From Desulfotruncus arcticus DSM 17038 (GTDB taxonomy: Bacteria; Bacillota; Desulfotomaculia; Desulfotomaculales; Desulfallaceae): a DNA stretch of 64,000 nt. The DNA is taken from NCBI RefSeq assembly GCF_900113335.1, contig NZ_FOOX01000004.1, forward strand, positions 186,001 to 250,000. Direction: 5' to 3'. Positions within the stretch are counted from its first letter, which is position 1; every line of letters begins with the position of its first letter. The notes below the pieces were generated by a model. It was not told the DNA's origin and made no database searches. It was given only the letters and a program-made list of their open reading frames with translations. This document shows positions 15,597-24,735 of this stretch, one piece after another. The position numbers and the translations under genes were made by a program.

Positions 15597-16593
15597 ACAA
15601 AAAATAAGGGCCGGAATTGTGGGACTGGCAACATACGTTCCAGAAAAGGTGTTAACCAACAGCGACTTGCAAAAGATGGTTGATACCAGTGACGAGTGGA
15701 TTGTTTCCCGGACCGGCATTCGCGAAAGAAGAGTGGCCGCACCGGAAGAAGCTACGTCGGACATGGCCTATCAAGCTTCAGTAAAGGCGTTGGACGATGC
15801 GGGCATCAAACCGGAGGAAATCGACTTAATCATTACGGCCACCAACACCCCTGATATGATCTTCCCTGCGACGGCGTGCCTGCTCCAGGACAAGTTGGGT
15901 GCTAAAAACGCCGGCGCTTTTGATTTGCTTGCCGGGTGTACGGGGTTTCTTTACGCAATCTCTGTGGCGTCACAGTTTGTTGAAGCCGGTAATGCCGGGA
16001 CGGTGCTTGTGGTTGGATCTGAGGCCCTGACCAAAATTATGGATTGGCAAGATCGTAATACCTGCGTTTTATTTGGTGACGGTGCAGGTGCGGCGGTAAT
16101 CAGGCAGGTGCCGGGTGACAGGGGCATTTTATCCAGCGCACTGGGCGCGGACGGATCCGGCGCATACCATCTTTATATACCGGGGGGGGGCTCAAGATAC
16201 CCCATATCTGCGGAAGTAATCGAACAGGGGCTGCAATACACCCGCATGAACGGGCGGGAGGTTTTTAAATTTGCCGTTAGGGCCATCGAGGAAGGCTCGG
16301 CTAAAGTTTTACAGCAAGCCGGGCTGAGCGTGTCGGATATTGATTATTTAATCCCGCACCAGGCCAATATCCGGATTATTGAACATGCTGCAAAAAAACT
16401 GAACCTGCCGATGGATAGGGTCGCTGTCAACATTGACAGGTACGGTAACACGTCAACGGCGTCAATTCCGCTGGCTCTGGAAGAAACATTGAACAGTGGA
16501 AAAATAAAGGATGGAGATAACGTAATTATGGTTGGTTTCGGCGCCGGCTTGACCTGGGCCTGTATGCTAATAAAATGGTATGATTACAAGTAA
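15586..16593 (+). CDS. fabH: 3-oxoacyl-ACP synthase III FabH
   Basis: A 335-residue KAS III with Cys118 in LLAGCTGFLYA and the HQAN...NIDRYGNTS His/Asn pair (about 255 and 285), giving the Cys-His-Asn triad. It condenses acetyl-CoA or branched acyl-CoA with malonyl-ACP. ATG at 15586 overlaps the plsX stop; a TTG at 15580 sits at better distance (six bases) from GAGAGG and could be the real start. The 3' end overlaps the annotated fabK start. Confidence 0.95.
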   Translation: MNVEQKIRAGIVGLATYVPEKVLTNSDLQKMVDTSDEWIVSRTGIRERRVAAPEEATSDMAYQASVKALDDAGIKPEEIDLIITATNTPDMIFPATACLLQDKLGAKNAGAFDLLAGCTGFLYAISVASQFVEAGNAGTVLVVGSEALTKIMDWQDRNTCVLFGDGAGAAVIRQVPGDRGILSSALGADGSGAYHLYIPGGGSRYPISAEVIEQGLQYTRMNGREVFKFAVRAIEEGSAKVLQQAGLSVSDIDYLIPHQANIRIIEHAAKKLNLPMDRVAVNIDRYGNTSTASIPLALEETLNSGKIKDGDNVIMVGFGAGLTWACMLIKWYDYK

Positions 16594-17566
16594 TAAAGAG
16601 GTTTTGGGGGAGGGAGAGGCTATTAGAACTCGCGTTTGCGATTTGCTGGAAATAGAGTACCCTGTACTGCAGGGTGGCATGGCCTGGGTTTCAACGGCCG
16701 AACTCGTTGCCGCTGTCAGTGAAGGGGGCGGGCTGGGCATTATCGGCTCGGGCCAGGCGCCGCCTGACTGGGTCAGGGAACAGGTCAAGAAAACCAAGGC
16801 CATAACCGGCAGGCCGTTCGGCGTAAATGTTATGCTGCTTTCACCCTATGCTTCCGAAATAATGGAACTGCTGGTGGAAGAAAAAGTGGCGGTTGTAACC
16901 ACGGGGGCGGGAAACCCCGGTAAGTTCGTGGAGCGATTGCACGGCGCAGGGGTAAAAGTTATTCCGGTTGTTTCATCTGTGGCACTGGCGAAGAGACTGG
17001 CCCGTTCCGGTGTGGATGCGCTGATAGCCGAGGGTATGGAGTCGGGCGGCCATATCGGAGACTTAACCACCATGGCTTTGGTACCCCAGATTGTTGATGC
17101 GGTTGATTTACCGGTTATAGCAGCCGGAGGCATCTTTGACGGCCGGGGCATGGCCGCGGCAATGATGCTGGGAGCCGAGGGCGTACAGATGGGGACCAGA
17201 TTTATTTGCGCCGCTGAATGTACAGTTCACGCGCGGGTTAAGGATATGGTTATCAAAGCCAGGGACAGGGATACCATAGTAACCGGAAGGCCCACGGGGC
17301 ACCCGGTCAGGGTTTTAAAGAATAAACTAACCAGGCAGTTCCTGGAATTGGAAGAGCGCTGCGCCGGCGGCGAGGAGTTTGAAAGACTGGGTGCAGGGCG
17401 CTTAAAACTGGCCATGCAGAGTGGAGACGTGGAAATGGGTTCGGTTATGGCCGGGCAAGTTTCCTCAATGGTAAGGAATATACAGCCGTCCCGGGATATC
17501 ATTGCAGAAGTTGTGACCGGGGCGGAGCAGGTGATAAAAGGCGTTTCCGGCAGGGTGGTGAGCTAA
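16580..17566 (+). CDS. fabK: FMN-dependent enoyl-ACP reductase II FabK
   Basis: A TIM-barrel 2-nitropropane-dioxygenase family protein, in the position of enoyl reductase in a fatty-acid operon: VLQGGMAWVSTAELVAAVSEGG, VVTTGAGNPG, EGMESGGHIG and GAEGVQMGTRF phosphate/FMN loops. It reduces enoyl-ACP, replacing FabI. The ATG at 16580 has no ribosome site and adds 14 residues not usual in FabK. A very strong GGGGGAGGGAGAGG run at 16605-16619 points to ATT at 16622, giving (M)RTRVCDLLEIEYP, which aligns with known FabK N-termini. Confidence 0.92.
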   Translation: MITSNKEVLGEGEAIRTRVCDLLEIEYPVLQGGMAWVSTAELVAAVSEGGGLGIIGSGQAPPDWVREQVKKTKAITGRPFGVNVMLLSPYASEIMELLVEEKVAVVTTGAGNPGKFVERLHGAGVKVIPVVSSVALAKRLARSGVDALIAEGMESGGHIGDLTTMALVPQIVDAVDLPVIAAGGIFDGRGMAAAMMLGAEGVQMGTRFICAAECTVHARVKDMVIKARDRDTIVTGRPTGHPVRVLKNKLTRQFLELEERCAGGEEFERLGAGRLKLAMQSGDVEMGSVMAGQVSSMVRNIQPSRDIIAEVVTGAEQVIKGVSGRVVS

Positions 17567-17568
17567 GG

Positions 17569-18504
17569 ATGCTGTCATTTGTCTTTCCGGGACAAGGCTC
17601 CCAGTTTGTGGGCATGGGTAAAGCATTTTATCAACAATATGCTTTTATCCGTGAGATTTTTGCAGAAGCGGACCAGGCCCTGGCTTTTTCGCTTACTGAG
17701 CTAATTTTTGAAGGCCCCGAGGAAGAGCTGAAGAAAACCGTTAATGCTCAGCCGGCGATATTAACTGTTAGCGTGGCCATGCATGAAATGCTTAAAAGAG
17801 AAGGATATAAGCCGGATGTTGTTGCCGGCCACAGCCTGGGCGAATACTCGGCGCTGGTGGCTGCCGGTGCGCTGAATTTTTCGGACGCAGTACGCCTGGT
17901 CAGGTTGCGCGGCCGGTTTATGCAAGAGGCTGTGCCCCTGGGACAGGGCGGGATGCTGGCGGTGCTGGGGCTGTCCCGGCAGCAAGTTGTGGAAGGCTGC
18001 CGTCAGGCGGCGGCATTTGGAGTTGTTGAAGCCGCCAATTTCAACTGTCCCGGACAGGTGGTGGTGGCAGGCGAAAGCCAGGCACTGGAACGGGCCGGGG
18101 AATTATTTAAGCAGCTGGGGGCCCGGCGGTGCATTCCACTCCAGGTTAGCGCCCCCTTCCACAGCAGCCTGATGGTTCCCGCCGGTGCCAGACTGGCCCC
18201 GGAACTTGAAAAAGTGGAAGTCAAAGACCCTGACATTCCCGTTATCGCCAATGTTTCGGCAGATTACGTTAAGACCGCAGCCGGCGTTCGTGATGCACTG
18301 ATCAAACAAGTTTCCAGCCCGGTGCTATGGGAACAATCAGTTTTGCGTATGATAGAAGGCGGCGCAAAAATACTGCTTGAAGTCGGGCCGGGGCAGGTGT
18401 TGACCGGGCTGATCAGAAAAATAAGTAAAAATGTTACCGGCGCCAGCTTTAATGATCAAACAGAGCCGGCTGCCATATATAATCTGTTAAAGGAGGCGGT
18501 ATAA
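17569..18504 (+). CDS. fabD: Malonyl-CoA:ACP transacylase FabD
   Basis: A 311-residue acyltransferase with FPGQGSQ at residues 5-11, the nucleophile Ser in GHSLGEYSAL (about residue 91) and His in APFHSSLM (about 200). It loads malonyl groups onto ACP for FabH and FabF. It starts two bases after the fabK stop and its stop codon directly abuts the fabG start, so expression is coupled. Confidence 0.96.
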   Translation: MLSFVFPGQGSQFVGMGKAFYQQYAFIREIFAEADQALAFSLTELIFEGPEEELKKTVNAQPAILTVSVAMHEMLKREGYKPDVVAGHSLGEYSALVAAGALNFSDAVRLVRLRGRFMQEAVPLGQGGMLAVLGLSRQQVVEGCRQAAAFGVVEAANFNCPGQVVVAGESQALERAGELFKQLGARRCIPLQVSAPFHSSLMVPAGARLAPELEKVEVKDPDIPVIANVSADYVKTAAGVRDALIKQVSSPVLWEQSVLRMIEGGAKILLEVGPGQVLTGLIRKISKNVTGASFNDQTEPAAIYNLLKEAV

Positions 18505-19248
18505 ATGGAACTTGAAGGCAGGGTAGCCATGGTTACCGGTTCCTCCAGGGGTATAGGCAGAGCCATTGCCATTGAACTGGCCAGGCGCGGAGCTGCGATT
18601 GCAGTCAATTACGCAGGTAATGCCGCGGCGGCACAGGAAACAGTGGCCGCTATAACCGATGCCGGCGGGCGGGCCATGGCCATACAAGCTGATGTTGCCG
18701 ACCAGGAACAGGTTGACGCGATGATGAAACAAATACTGAATGAATATGGGCGGCTGGACATTCTGGTTAATAACGCCGGGATTACCAGGGATAACCTGTT
18801 GCCAAGGCTGCGCGAGAGTGATTGGGATGCCGTGCTGAACGTCAATCTTAAAGGGGCTTACAACTGCGCCAAAGCGGTGATGCGCCCCATGCTTAAAGCA
18901 AGGTGGGGGCGAGTAATCAATATCAGTTCGGTAGTCGGGCTGACGGGCAACGCGGGGCAGGCCAATTACGCCGCCGCCAAAGCCGGGCTGATCGGCCTTA
19001 CCAAGTCACTGGCGCGGGAACTGGGTTCACGCAGCATTACCGTTAACGCTGTGGCCCCGGGTTATATTATGACCGATATGACTGACGGCTTGACTGAGGA
19101 AAATAAAAACAAAATGCTGGCCGGAGTTCCTTTAAACAGGTTTGGTTATCCGGAAGAAATTGCTTCCGCCGTTGCCTTTCTGGCCGGGGAAGGGGCCGGG
19201 TATATTACCGGTCAGGTTATCGTGGTTGATGGCGGCATGACTATGTAA
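18505..19248 (+). CDS. fabG: 3-oxoacyl-ACP reductase FabG
   Basis: A 247-residue short-chain dehydrogenase with the TGSSRGIGRAIA cofactor loop (about 10-21), NNAGIT, catalytic Ser (ISSVVG) and YAAAKAG Tyr/Lys. It carries out the NADPH-dependent keto reduction of fatty-acid elongation. AAAGGAGG lies inside the end of fabD, and the ATG follows the fabD stop without a gap. Confidence 0.96.
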   Translation: MELEGRVAMVTGSSRGIGRAIAIELARRGAAIAVNYAGNAAAAQETVAAITDAGGRAMAIQADVADQEQVDAMMKQILNEYGRLDILVNNAGITRDNLLPRLRESDWDAVLNVNLKGAYNCAKAVMRPMLKARWGRVINISSVVGLTGNAGQANYAAAKAGLIGLTKSLARELGSRSITVNAVAPGYIMTDMTDGLTEENKNKMLAGVPLNRFGYPEEIASAVAFLAGEGAGYITGQVIVVDGGMTM

Positions 19249-19345
19249 ACAGTAAAAAACGGAGCATAGCTTCCGTTTGATGATACCAATTAAGTTATCC
19301 AAGGTTTTAAAGGCTTAAAAAATTGAATACTTGAAAGGAGGTGGC

Positions 19346-19582
19346 ATGGTGTCAGCAGTGTTTAACCGCGTAAAGGAAATTATTGTGGAACAGCTTGGTG
19401 TCGAGCCGGAAGAAGTTAAATTGGAAGCTTCTTTTGTGGACGACCTGGGAGCGGATTCCCTGGATATAGTTGAACTGGTTATGGCTCTGGAAGAAGAATT
19501 CGATATCCAAATTCCGGATGAGGATGCTGAAAAGATTCGCAAGGTGGGGGAAGTAATTAAGTACATTGAAGAACACAAATAA
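19346..19582 (+). CDS. acpP: Acyl carrier protein
   Basis: A 77-78 residue acidic protein with [20 protein letters not shown]; the Ser in DSLD (about 37) takes the 4'-phosphopantetheine. AAAGGAGG lies at 19335-19342. Either ATG at 19346 or GTG at 19349 could start; the GTG gives exactly the 77 residues of Bacillus ACP. It carries the growing chain for the neighbouring Fab enzymes. A terminator follows it, allowing higher acpP than fabF expression. Confidence 0.96.
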   Translation: MVSAVFNRVKEIIVEQLGVEPEEVKLEASFVDDLGADSLDIVELVMALEEEFDIQIPDEDAEKIRKVGEVIKYIEEHK

Positions 19583-19588
19583 TCAAAA

Positions 19589-19621
19589 AAGACCCGCCGG
19601 CACCAACCGGTGGGCTTTTTT
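19589..19621 (+). terminator. Intrinsic terminator between acpP and fabF
   Basis: CCCGCCGG / CCGGTGGG stem with six-base loop and a seven-T tract. It sits between acpP and fabF in an otherwise continuous operon, so probably acts as a partial attenuator giving more acpP transcript. Confidence 0.8.
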
Positions 19622-19654
19622 AAAAATATGTATTGGCACCGGGGAGGTGCGGTT

Positions 19655-20926
19655 TTGACAAACAAAAGAGCAGTAATAACGGGCATCGGTGTTGTTACTC
19701 CGCTAGGAAACAGCCTGGAGGCATTTTGGAGCAATCTGGTGGAAGGTAAAAGCGGAGTAGGACCGATAACTCATTTTGACACCAAGGATTATACCAGTAC
19801 AATAGCGGCCGAAGTCAAGGATTTCAATCCCAAAGACTTTGTGGCCCATAAGGAAGCCCGGCGGATGGACCGCTTTACCCATTTTGCCCTGGCGGCTACA
19901 GCAATGGCGGTGGAAAACGCGGGGCTGAATATTGATAAGATTAACCGCGACAGGTCCGCAGTAATCCTGGGCACCGGGGTAGGCGGATTGCAAACGCTGG
20001 AAGATCAGCACAAAGTGATGCTGGATAGAGGGCCGGACCGGGTTAGCCCGTTTTTCATCCCCATGATGATCGCTAATATGGGTGCCGGTCAGATAGCCAT
20101 CAAGTACGGGCTGCGGGGCTGTAATATTACAACCACGAGCGCCTGCGCTTCCAGCACCAACGCTGTCGGTGAGGCCTTTAAGCTGATACAGCGCGGTCAG
20201 GCCGATGTGGTTATCAGCGGAGGCGCCGAAGCTCCTGTAACACCTCTTGCCGTGGCGGGCTTCTGCTCCATGAAAGCCCTGTCCACGCGTAACGATGATC
20301 CCGCCGGAGCCAGCCGTCCTTTTGATGCCGGAAGGGATGGGTTTGTCATTGGCGAAGGTTCGGTTATCCTAGTCCTGGAGGAAATGGAGCACGCTCTGGC
20401 CCGGGGAGCCGATATACTGGCAGAAATTACCGGTTACGGGGCGTCCTGCGACGCCTATCACATCACAGCCCCCGACCCGGAAGGGTCCGGCGCCGCGCTG
20501 GCAATGAAAATGGCCATACAGGACGCAGGTATACAACCTGCCGGTATAGATTATATTAATGCTCATGGCACATCTACGCCACTGAACGATAAGCTGGAAA
20601 CCGTAGCAATTAAGGAGGTTTTTGGCGAGTACGCCTATAAAGTGGCGGTCAGTTCCACCAAGTCCATGACGGGACACCTGCTGGGTGCGGCCGGGGGGCT
20701 GGAGGCCGCCGTGTGCGTGTTGGCGATCAACCGGGGCATCATTCCGCCCACTATCAATTTGGAGACTCCTGATCCCGAGTGTGACCTGGATTATGTGCCC
20801 AACACGGCGCGCAAAGCCGGTATTGCGGTTGCCTTAACCAATTCTATCGGGTTCGGGGGGCATAACGCCACGTTAATTTTCGAAAGGTTTAATCTTGAAA
20901 GGGCAGCAGCTGAAAGGGTATTATAA
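19655..20926 (+). CDS. fabF: 3-oxoacyl-ACP synthase II FabF
   Basis: A 423-residue KAS II, with catalytic Cys in [10 protein letters not shown] (about 165), HGTSTPLND and [12 protein letters not shown] giving the Cys-His-His triad. It elongates acyl-ACP with malonyl-ACP. TTG at 19655 lies eight bases after GGGGAGG and yields [18 protein letters not shown]; upstream codons run through the acpP terminator and are not coding. rnc follows one base after its stop. Confidence 0.95.
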   Translation: MTNKRAVITGIGVVTPLGNSLEAFWSNLVEGKSGVGPITHFDTKDYTSTIAAEVKDFNPKDFVAHKEARRMDRFTHFALAATAMAVENAGLNIDKINRDRSAVILGTGVGGLQTLEDQHKVMLDRGPDRVSPFFIPMMIANMGAGQIAIKYGLRGCNITTTSACASSTNAVGEAFKLIQRGQADVVISGGAEAPVTPLAVAGFCSMKALSTRNDDPAGASRPFDAGRDGFVIGEGSVILVLEEMEHALARGADILAEITGYGASCDAYHITAPDPEGSGAALAMKMAIQDAGIQPAGIDYINAHGTSTPLNDKLETVAIKEVFGEYAYKVAVSSTKSMTGHLLGAAGGLEAAVCVLAINRGIIPPTINLETPDPECDLDYVPNTARKAGIAVALTNSIGFGGHNATLIFERFNLERAAAERVL

Positions 20927-20927
20927 T

Positions 20928-21632
20928 ATGGGTCGAGTCTATCCGGAACTGGATGAACTTCAGCAGCGGGTAAATTACTCCTGGCAAGATACAGGGCTTT
21001 TACGCCAGGCGCTGGTCCACAGCTCTTATACCTATGAAAACAAGGACCGGGGCGACAAGCATAATGAGCGCCTGGAGTTTTTGGGAGACGCCGTGCTGGA
21101 GCTGATAATCAGTGAATATTTCTACCGGGTTTATTCCGCAAAGCCTGAAGGGGAACTAACCAAAATGCGTGCCATGACCGTTTGTGAACCGTCGCTGGCG
21201 GGAGTGGCGCGTCGTTTAAATCTGGGCAAGTATATGCTGATGTCCAGAGGGGAAGAAAAATCCGGTGGCAGGGACAGGCCCGCCTTGCTGGCGGATGCCT
21301 TTGAGGCTTTGCTTGGGTCGGTTTACCTCGACGGAGGGATTGAAGAGGCCCGCAAGGTAGCGTTATCCCAACTTGGCGACGTCATTAAACAGGTTGTTGC
21401 AGGACAAACCATCCGCGATCACAAAACTATGCTGCAGGAATATTTGCAAAGCAAGTCCCAGGACCCAATTTCGTATAGTGTCATTGACGAAGCCGGACCC
21501 GACCATGATAAAACCTTTACCGCAGTGGTTGAATATCAGGGTAAAATAATGGGCAAGGGACGGGGCAGAACCAAAAAAGAGGCGGAGCAGCAGGCGGCCA
21601 GGATGGCCCTGGAATCCTATCTTGGGAGGTAG
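20928..21632 (+). CDS. rnc: Ribonuclease III
   Basis: A 234-residue enzyme with the RNase III signature NERLEFLGDAVLEL (about 42-55), second acidic site LLADAFEALLGSVYLDGG, and a C-terminal double-stranded-RNA-binding domain (about 160-230, GRGRTKKEAEQQAARMAL). It matures rRNA and cuts structured RNA. ATG at 20928 has AAAGGG upstream. ftsY follows after three bases; smc, usual between rnc and ftsY in Firmicutes, is missing. Confidence 0.95.
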   Translation: MGRVYPELDELQQRVNYSWQDTGLLRQALVHSSYTYENKDRGDKHNERLEFLGDAVLELIISEYFYRVYSAKPEGELTKMRAMTVCEPSLAGVARRLNLGKYMLMSRGEEKSGGRDRPALLADAFEALLGSVYLDGGIEEARKVALSQLGDVIKQVVAGQTIRDHKTMLQEYLQSKSQDPISYSVIDEAGPDHDKTFTAVVEYQGKIMGKGRGRTKKEAEQQAARMALESYLGR

Positions 21633-21635
21633 ACT

Positions 21636-22577
21636 ATGGGTTTTTTCGGTAAGCTGAAAGATAGCTTGACTAAAACAAGAAAAAACTTTGTGGAAAAAGT
21701 TGAAGCAGTCGTTACGGGACGGACAATTATAGATGAAAACCTGTATGAGGAGCTGGAGGAAACTCTGATTCAGGCTGATGTCGGCATTGACACTGCTTTG
21801 GAGTTAGTTGAAAATTTGCGGGCTGAGGTCAAAAAACGCAAAATTGGCAGCCCCGAAGAGCTGCCCGCAGTACTCAAAGAACTGATCCAGAATGCTTTGG
21901 GCATTGAAGCAGGCGGAATCGAAATCAGTGCCGAGCAGCCCTTTGTAATTATGGTGGTAGGAGTTAACGGTGTGGGAAAAACAACCACCATCGGCAAGCT
22001 GGCCAATTTTTATAAGGAACAAGGGAAAAGCGTGATCATGGGTGCTGCCGATACTTTCCGGGCGGCTGCCATCGACCAGTTGGAGATATGGGGAAACCGT
22101 GTTGGTGTCCCGGTTATTAAGCACTCCGAGGGATCGGACCCCGCAGCGGTAGCTTTTGATTCGCTGCAGGCGGCTAAAGCCCGTAACGCTGACGTTTTAA
22201 TTATAGATACTGCAGGACGTTTACATACCAAAAGTAACTTGATGGACGAACTGAAAAAGGTCCGCAGGGTAATTGGCCGGGAATTACCTGGCGCTCCTCA
22301 CGAGGTGCTGCTGGTCGTGGACGCAACCACAGGGCAAAACGCCATCAGCCAAGCCAAACTGTTTAAGGAAGCAGTTGATGTGACAGGATTGGCGTTAACT
22401 AAATTAGACGGCACCGCCAAGGGCGGAGTAGTCGTAGCTGTAAAGCAAAGTTTGGGCATACCAATTAAAATGATCGGCGTCGGTGAAGGAATTGACGATT
22501 TGCGACCCTTTAGTGCCAAGGAATTTGCAGACGCGCTGTTTGCCCGAAGCGATCAAACAGAAGTGCAGGCAGTTTAA
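21636..22577 (+). CDS. ftsY: Signal recognition particle receptor FtsY
   Basis: A 313-residue SRP GTPase: N-domain (1-100), G1 GVNGVGKTTTIGKLA (about 109-123), DTAGRLHTK, and TKLDGTAKGG. It lacks a long acidic A-domain, as in other Firmicutes. It docks SRP-bound ribosomes at the membrane and works with ffh, encoded 11.6 kb downstream. GGGAGGT precedes the ATG. A terminator follows. Confidence 0.96.
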   Translation: MGFFGKLKDSLTKTRKNFVEKVEAVVTGRTIIDENLYEELEETLIQADVGIDTALELVENLRAEVKKRKIGSPEELPAVLKELIQNALGIEAGGIEISAEQPFVIMVVGVNGVGKTTTIGKLANFYKEQGKSVIMGAADTFRAAAIDQLEIWGNRVGVPVIKHSEGSDPAAVAFDSLQAAKARNADVLIIDTAGRLHTKSNLMDELKKVRRVIGRELPGAPHEVLLVVDATTGQNAISQAKLFKEAVDVTGLALTKLDGTAKGGVVVAVKQSLGIPIKMIGVGEGIDDLRPFSAKEFADALFARSDQTEVQAV

Positions 22578-22610
22578 AGCGGGCGGAGCTAATCCAGCCC
22601 GTTTTTTACA
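22578..22610 (+). terminator. Intrinsic terminator after ftsY
   Basis: GCGGGC / GCCCGT stem followed by six T closes the fab-rnc-ftsY operon. A second weaker hairpin (GGCGAA / TTCGTC) with T-rich tail follows at about 22631-22664. Confidence 0.75.
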
Positions 22611-22769
22611 TTCGAAAGTAACTACGATGAAGGCGAAGCTAATTTGGTTCGTCTTATTGTTTTTAAAACCCGGGTTAAAATTAAAAAGTAAAAGGAATGA
22701 TTGGAAAAAACGCGAATAGTAGGTAATGTTAGACGTTATGCTAATAACAAAAGCGAATGGAGGGTGCCC

Positions 22770-23552
22770 ATGAATACAAAAATAGCTATAATTGGCGGTA
22801 CCGGTGTCTACGATCCCAATATTCTAACGGATATAGCCGAAGAAAAAGTGGACACTCCTTTTGGGCAGGCTAAAGTAAAGATAGGCAGTTATCTCACAAA
22901 ACGGGTGGCTTTCATGGCCAGGCACGGGGAAGAGCATTCCGTTCCCCCACACCTGGTAAATTACCGGGCCAACATTTATGCCTTGAAAATGCTGGGGGTA
23001 AAAAATATTTTTGCCACCGCGGCTGTAGGTTCACTTAACCCGGAGATGAAACCGAAGGATTTTGTTTTTATGGACCAGTTTCTTGATTTTACTAAAACCA
23101 GGGCCCAGACATTTGTGGAGGATGGGGTAATCCATTTGGACATGACAGATCCTTATTGCCCCAGGATAAGAAAGGTACTGCGTGAGGCTGCGGAAAAATT
23201 AGGGTTGGCCCATCATAATTACGGTACGTATGTTTGCGCTGAAGGGCCGCGCTTTGAGACGCCGGCCGAGATCAAAATGTATAAACAGCTTGGCGGTGAC
23301 CTGGTTGGCATGACCAGCGTGCCTGAAGTGGTTTTGGCCAGAGAAGCTGGAATTTGTTACGCCACTATTGCCATGGTTACTAATTTTGCTGCGGGGATAT
23401 CCCCGACTAAGCTATCACACCAGGAAGTAGTGGACATCATGGATGAAAATGCCCAGAATTTGCGTAACCTTGCCATGGAGGCCATTGCCAATCTAAATGA
23501 GGATGAAGCTTGTCCGTGTATTCCCCGGGAAGATCCTGCCGCTCTTAAATAA
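22770..23552 (+). CDS. mtnP: S-methyl-5'-thioadenosine phosphorylase
   Basis: A 260-residue purine nucleoside phosphorylase family protein: IIGGTGVYDP, MARHGEEHSVPPHLVNYRAN (about 49-68) and MTSVPEVVLAREAG, as in MTA/MTI phosphorylases. It splits methylthioadenosine (or the inosine form) with phosphate to the base and 5-methylthioribose-1-phosphate. ATG at 22770 follows GGAGGGTG. It heads a salvage unit with mtnA, ahcY, an aldolase and an MTA/SAH deaminase. The presence of that deaminase makes methylthioinosine a possible true substrate. Confidence 0.92.
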   Translation: MNTKIAIIGGTGVYDPNILTDIAEEKVDTPFGQAKVKIGSYLTKRVAFMARHGEEHSVPPHLVNYRANIYALKMLGVKNIFATAAVGSLNPEMKPKDFVFMDQFLDFTKTRAQTFVEDGVIHLDMTDPYCPRIRKVLREAAEKLGLAHHNYGTYVCAEGPRFETPAEIKMYKQLGGDLVGMTSVPEVVLAREAGICYATIAMVTNFAAGISPTKLSHQEVVDIMDENAQNLRNLAMEAIANLNEDEACPCIPREDPAALK

Positions 23553-23630
23553 CTACTCAGGAGTTAAAAGTCAGGAGCCGGAATAATGGAACCGGGCTAA
23601 TGCATTCTGTTTATTGACTACTGAATAGTA
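23553..23630. repeat. GTCAG-type inverted-repeat element, copy 2 (degenerate)
   Basis: Begins right at the mtnP stop with CTCAGGAGTTAAAAGTCAGG and ends with TTGACTACTGAATAG, matching the arms of the other copies. Shorter and more diverged than the 38.8-kb copy. Confidence 0.5.
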
Positions 23631-23675
23631 ATCATTATTCTTGTTATCTTGCTTGTAAGTTAAGGGGGAAAAATT

Positions 23676-24710
23676 TTGGAAACCATGCGGTGGGCCGACG
23701 GCTGCCTGGAAATACTGGATCAAACCAAGTTGCCGGGTAAAGTGGAATATATCAATTGCACTGAGCACAGAACTGTCTGTGAGGCCATCAAACGATTAAG
23801 CGTCAGGGGTGCCCCGGCCATCGGTGCCGCGGCGGCATACGGCTTGGCACTTGGCGCGGCGTCTGTAAACGCCGGCACCAGGAAAGAGTTTCTGACAGCG
23901 GTCGAGGATATTGCCGCAGAATTGGCAGCCACCAGGCCGACAGCGGTTAACTTGAAATGGGCCGTGGACCGGATATTAGCAAAGCTAAAGAACTGCGATT
24001 GCCAGGCTGTGAATGAGTTAAAGGCATTATTGGTGCGCGAGGCCGACGACATTTACAACGAGGACCTGGCAAGCAACAAAAAAATGGGTGAATTTGGCCG
24101 GGAACTGGTGCCGGATAATGCGGCGATTTTGACTCACTGTAACGCCGGTGCTCTGGCCACGGCGGGATTGGGAACCGCCCTGGGGGTGATCCGGGCTGCC
24201 CGGGACGCCGGTAAAAAGGTCAGTGTTTACGCCGATGAAACCAGACCGCTGCTGCAAGGCGCGCGCCTGACCGCCTGGGAGATGCTGCAGGAAAACATTC
24301 CGGTTACTTTAATTTCTGATAACATGGCGGGATACCTGATGTCCCTGGGTAAAGTAAACCTGGTAATTGTGGGGGCGGACCGGATTACCGCCAACGGTGA
24401 CGTTGCCAATAAGATAGGCACTTACGGGGTAGCTGTTTTAGCCAAAGAACACAATGTGCCTTTTTATGTAGCCGCACCTATGTCCACCATAGATTTTAAT
24501 CTGGCTTCAGGCAAGGATATTCCCATAGAAGAACGGGCTGCCGGGGAAATTACTCATTTCGCCGGTATAAGAGTTGCGCCGGAGGGAGTTGGGGTGTGGA
24601 ACCCGGCATTTGACGTTACTCCGGCTCGCCTGATCAGCGCGATCATAACAGACCGGGGAGTGGCAAAACCGCCTTACGGGCAATCACTGGCGAAATTGCG
24701 CCTGCCCTAA
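23676..24710 (+). CDS. mtnA: S-methyl-5-thioribose-1-phosphate isomerase
   Basis: A 344-residue eIF2B-like isomerase with SVRGAPAIGAAAAYG (about 43-57), catalytic Cys in THCNAGALAT and Asp in VGADRITANGDVANKIGT. It converts methylthioribose-1-phosphate to methylthioribulose-1-phosphate, or the 5-deoxyribose equivalent. TTG at 23676 sits six bases after AAGGGGGAA, better than ATG at 23685. It lies between the phosphorylase and ahcY. Confidence 0.94.
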   Translation: METMRWADGCLEILDQTKLPGKVEYINCTEHRTVCEAIKRLSVRGAPAIGAAAAYGLALGAASVNAGTRKEFLTAVEDIAAELAATRPTAVNLKWAVDRILAKLKNCDCQAVNELKALLVREADDIYNEDLASNKKMGEFGRELVPDNAAILTHCNAGALATAGLGTALGVIRAARDAGKKVSVYADETRPLLQGARLTAWEMLQENIPVTLISDNMAGYLMSLGKVNLVIVGADRITANGDVANKIGTYGVAVLAKEHNVPFYVAAPMSTIDFNLASGKDIPIEERAAGEITHFAGIRVAPEGVGVWNPAFDVTPARLISAIITDRGVAKPPYGQSLAKLRLP

Positions 24711-24735
24711 AAAATAAAAAATGAGGTGATTTCTT

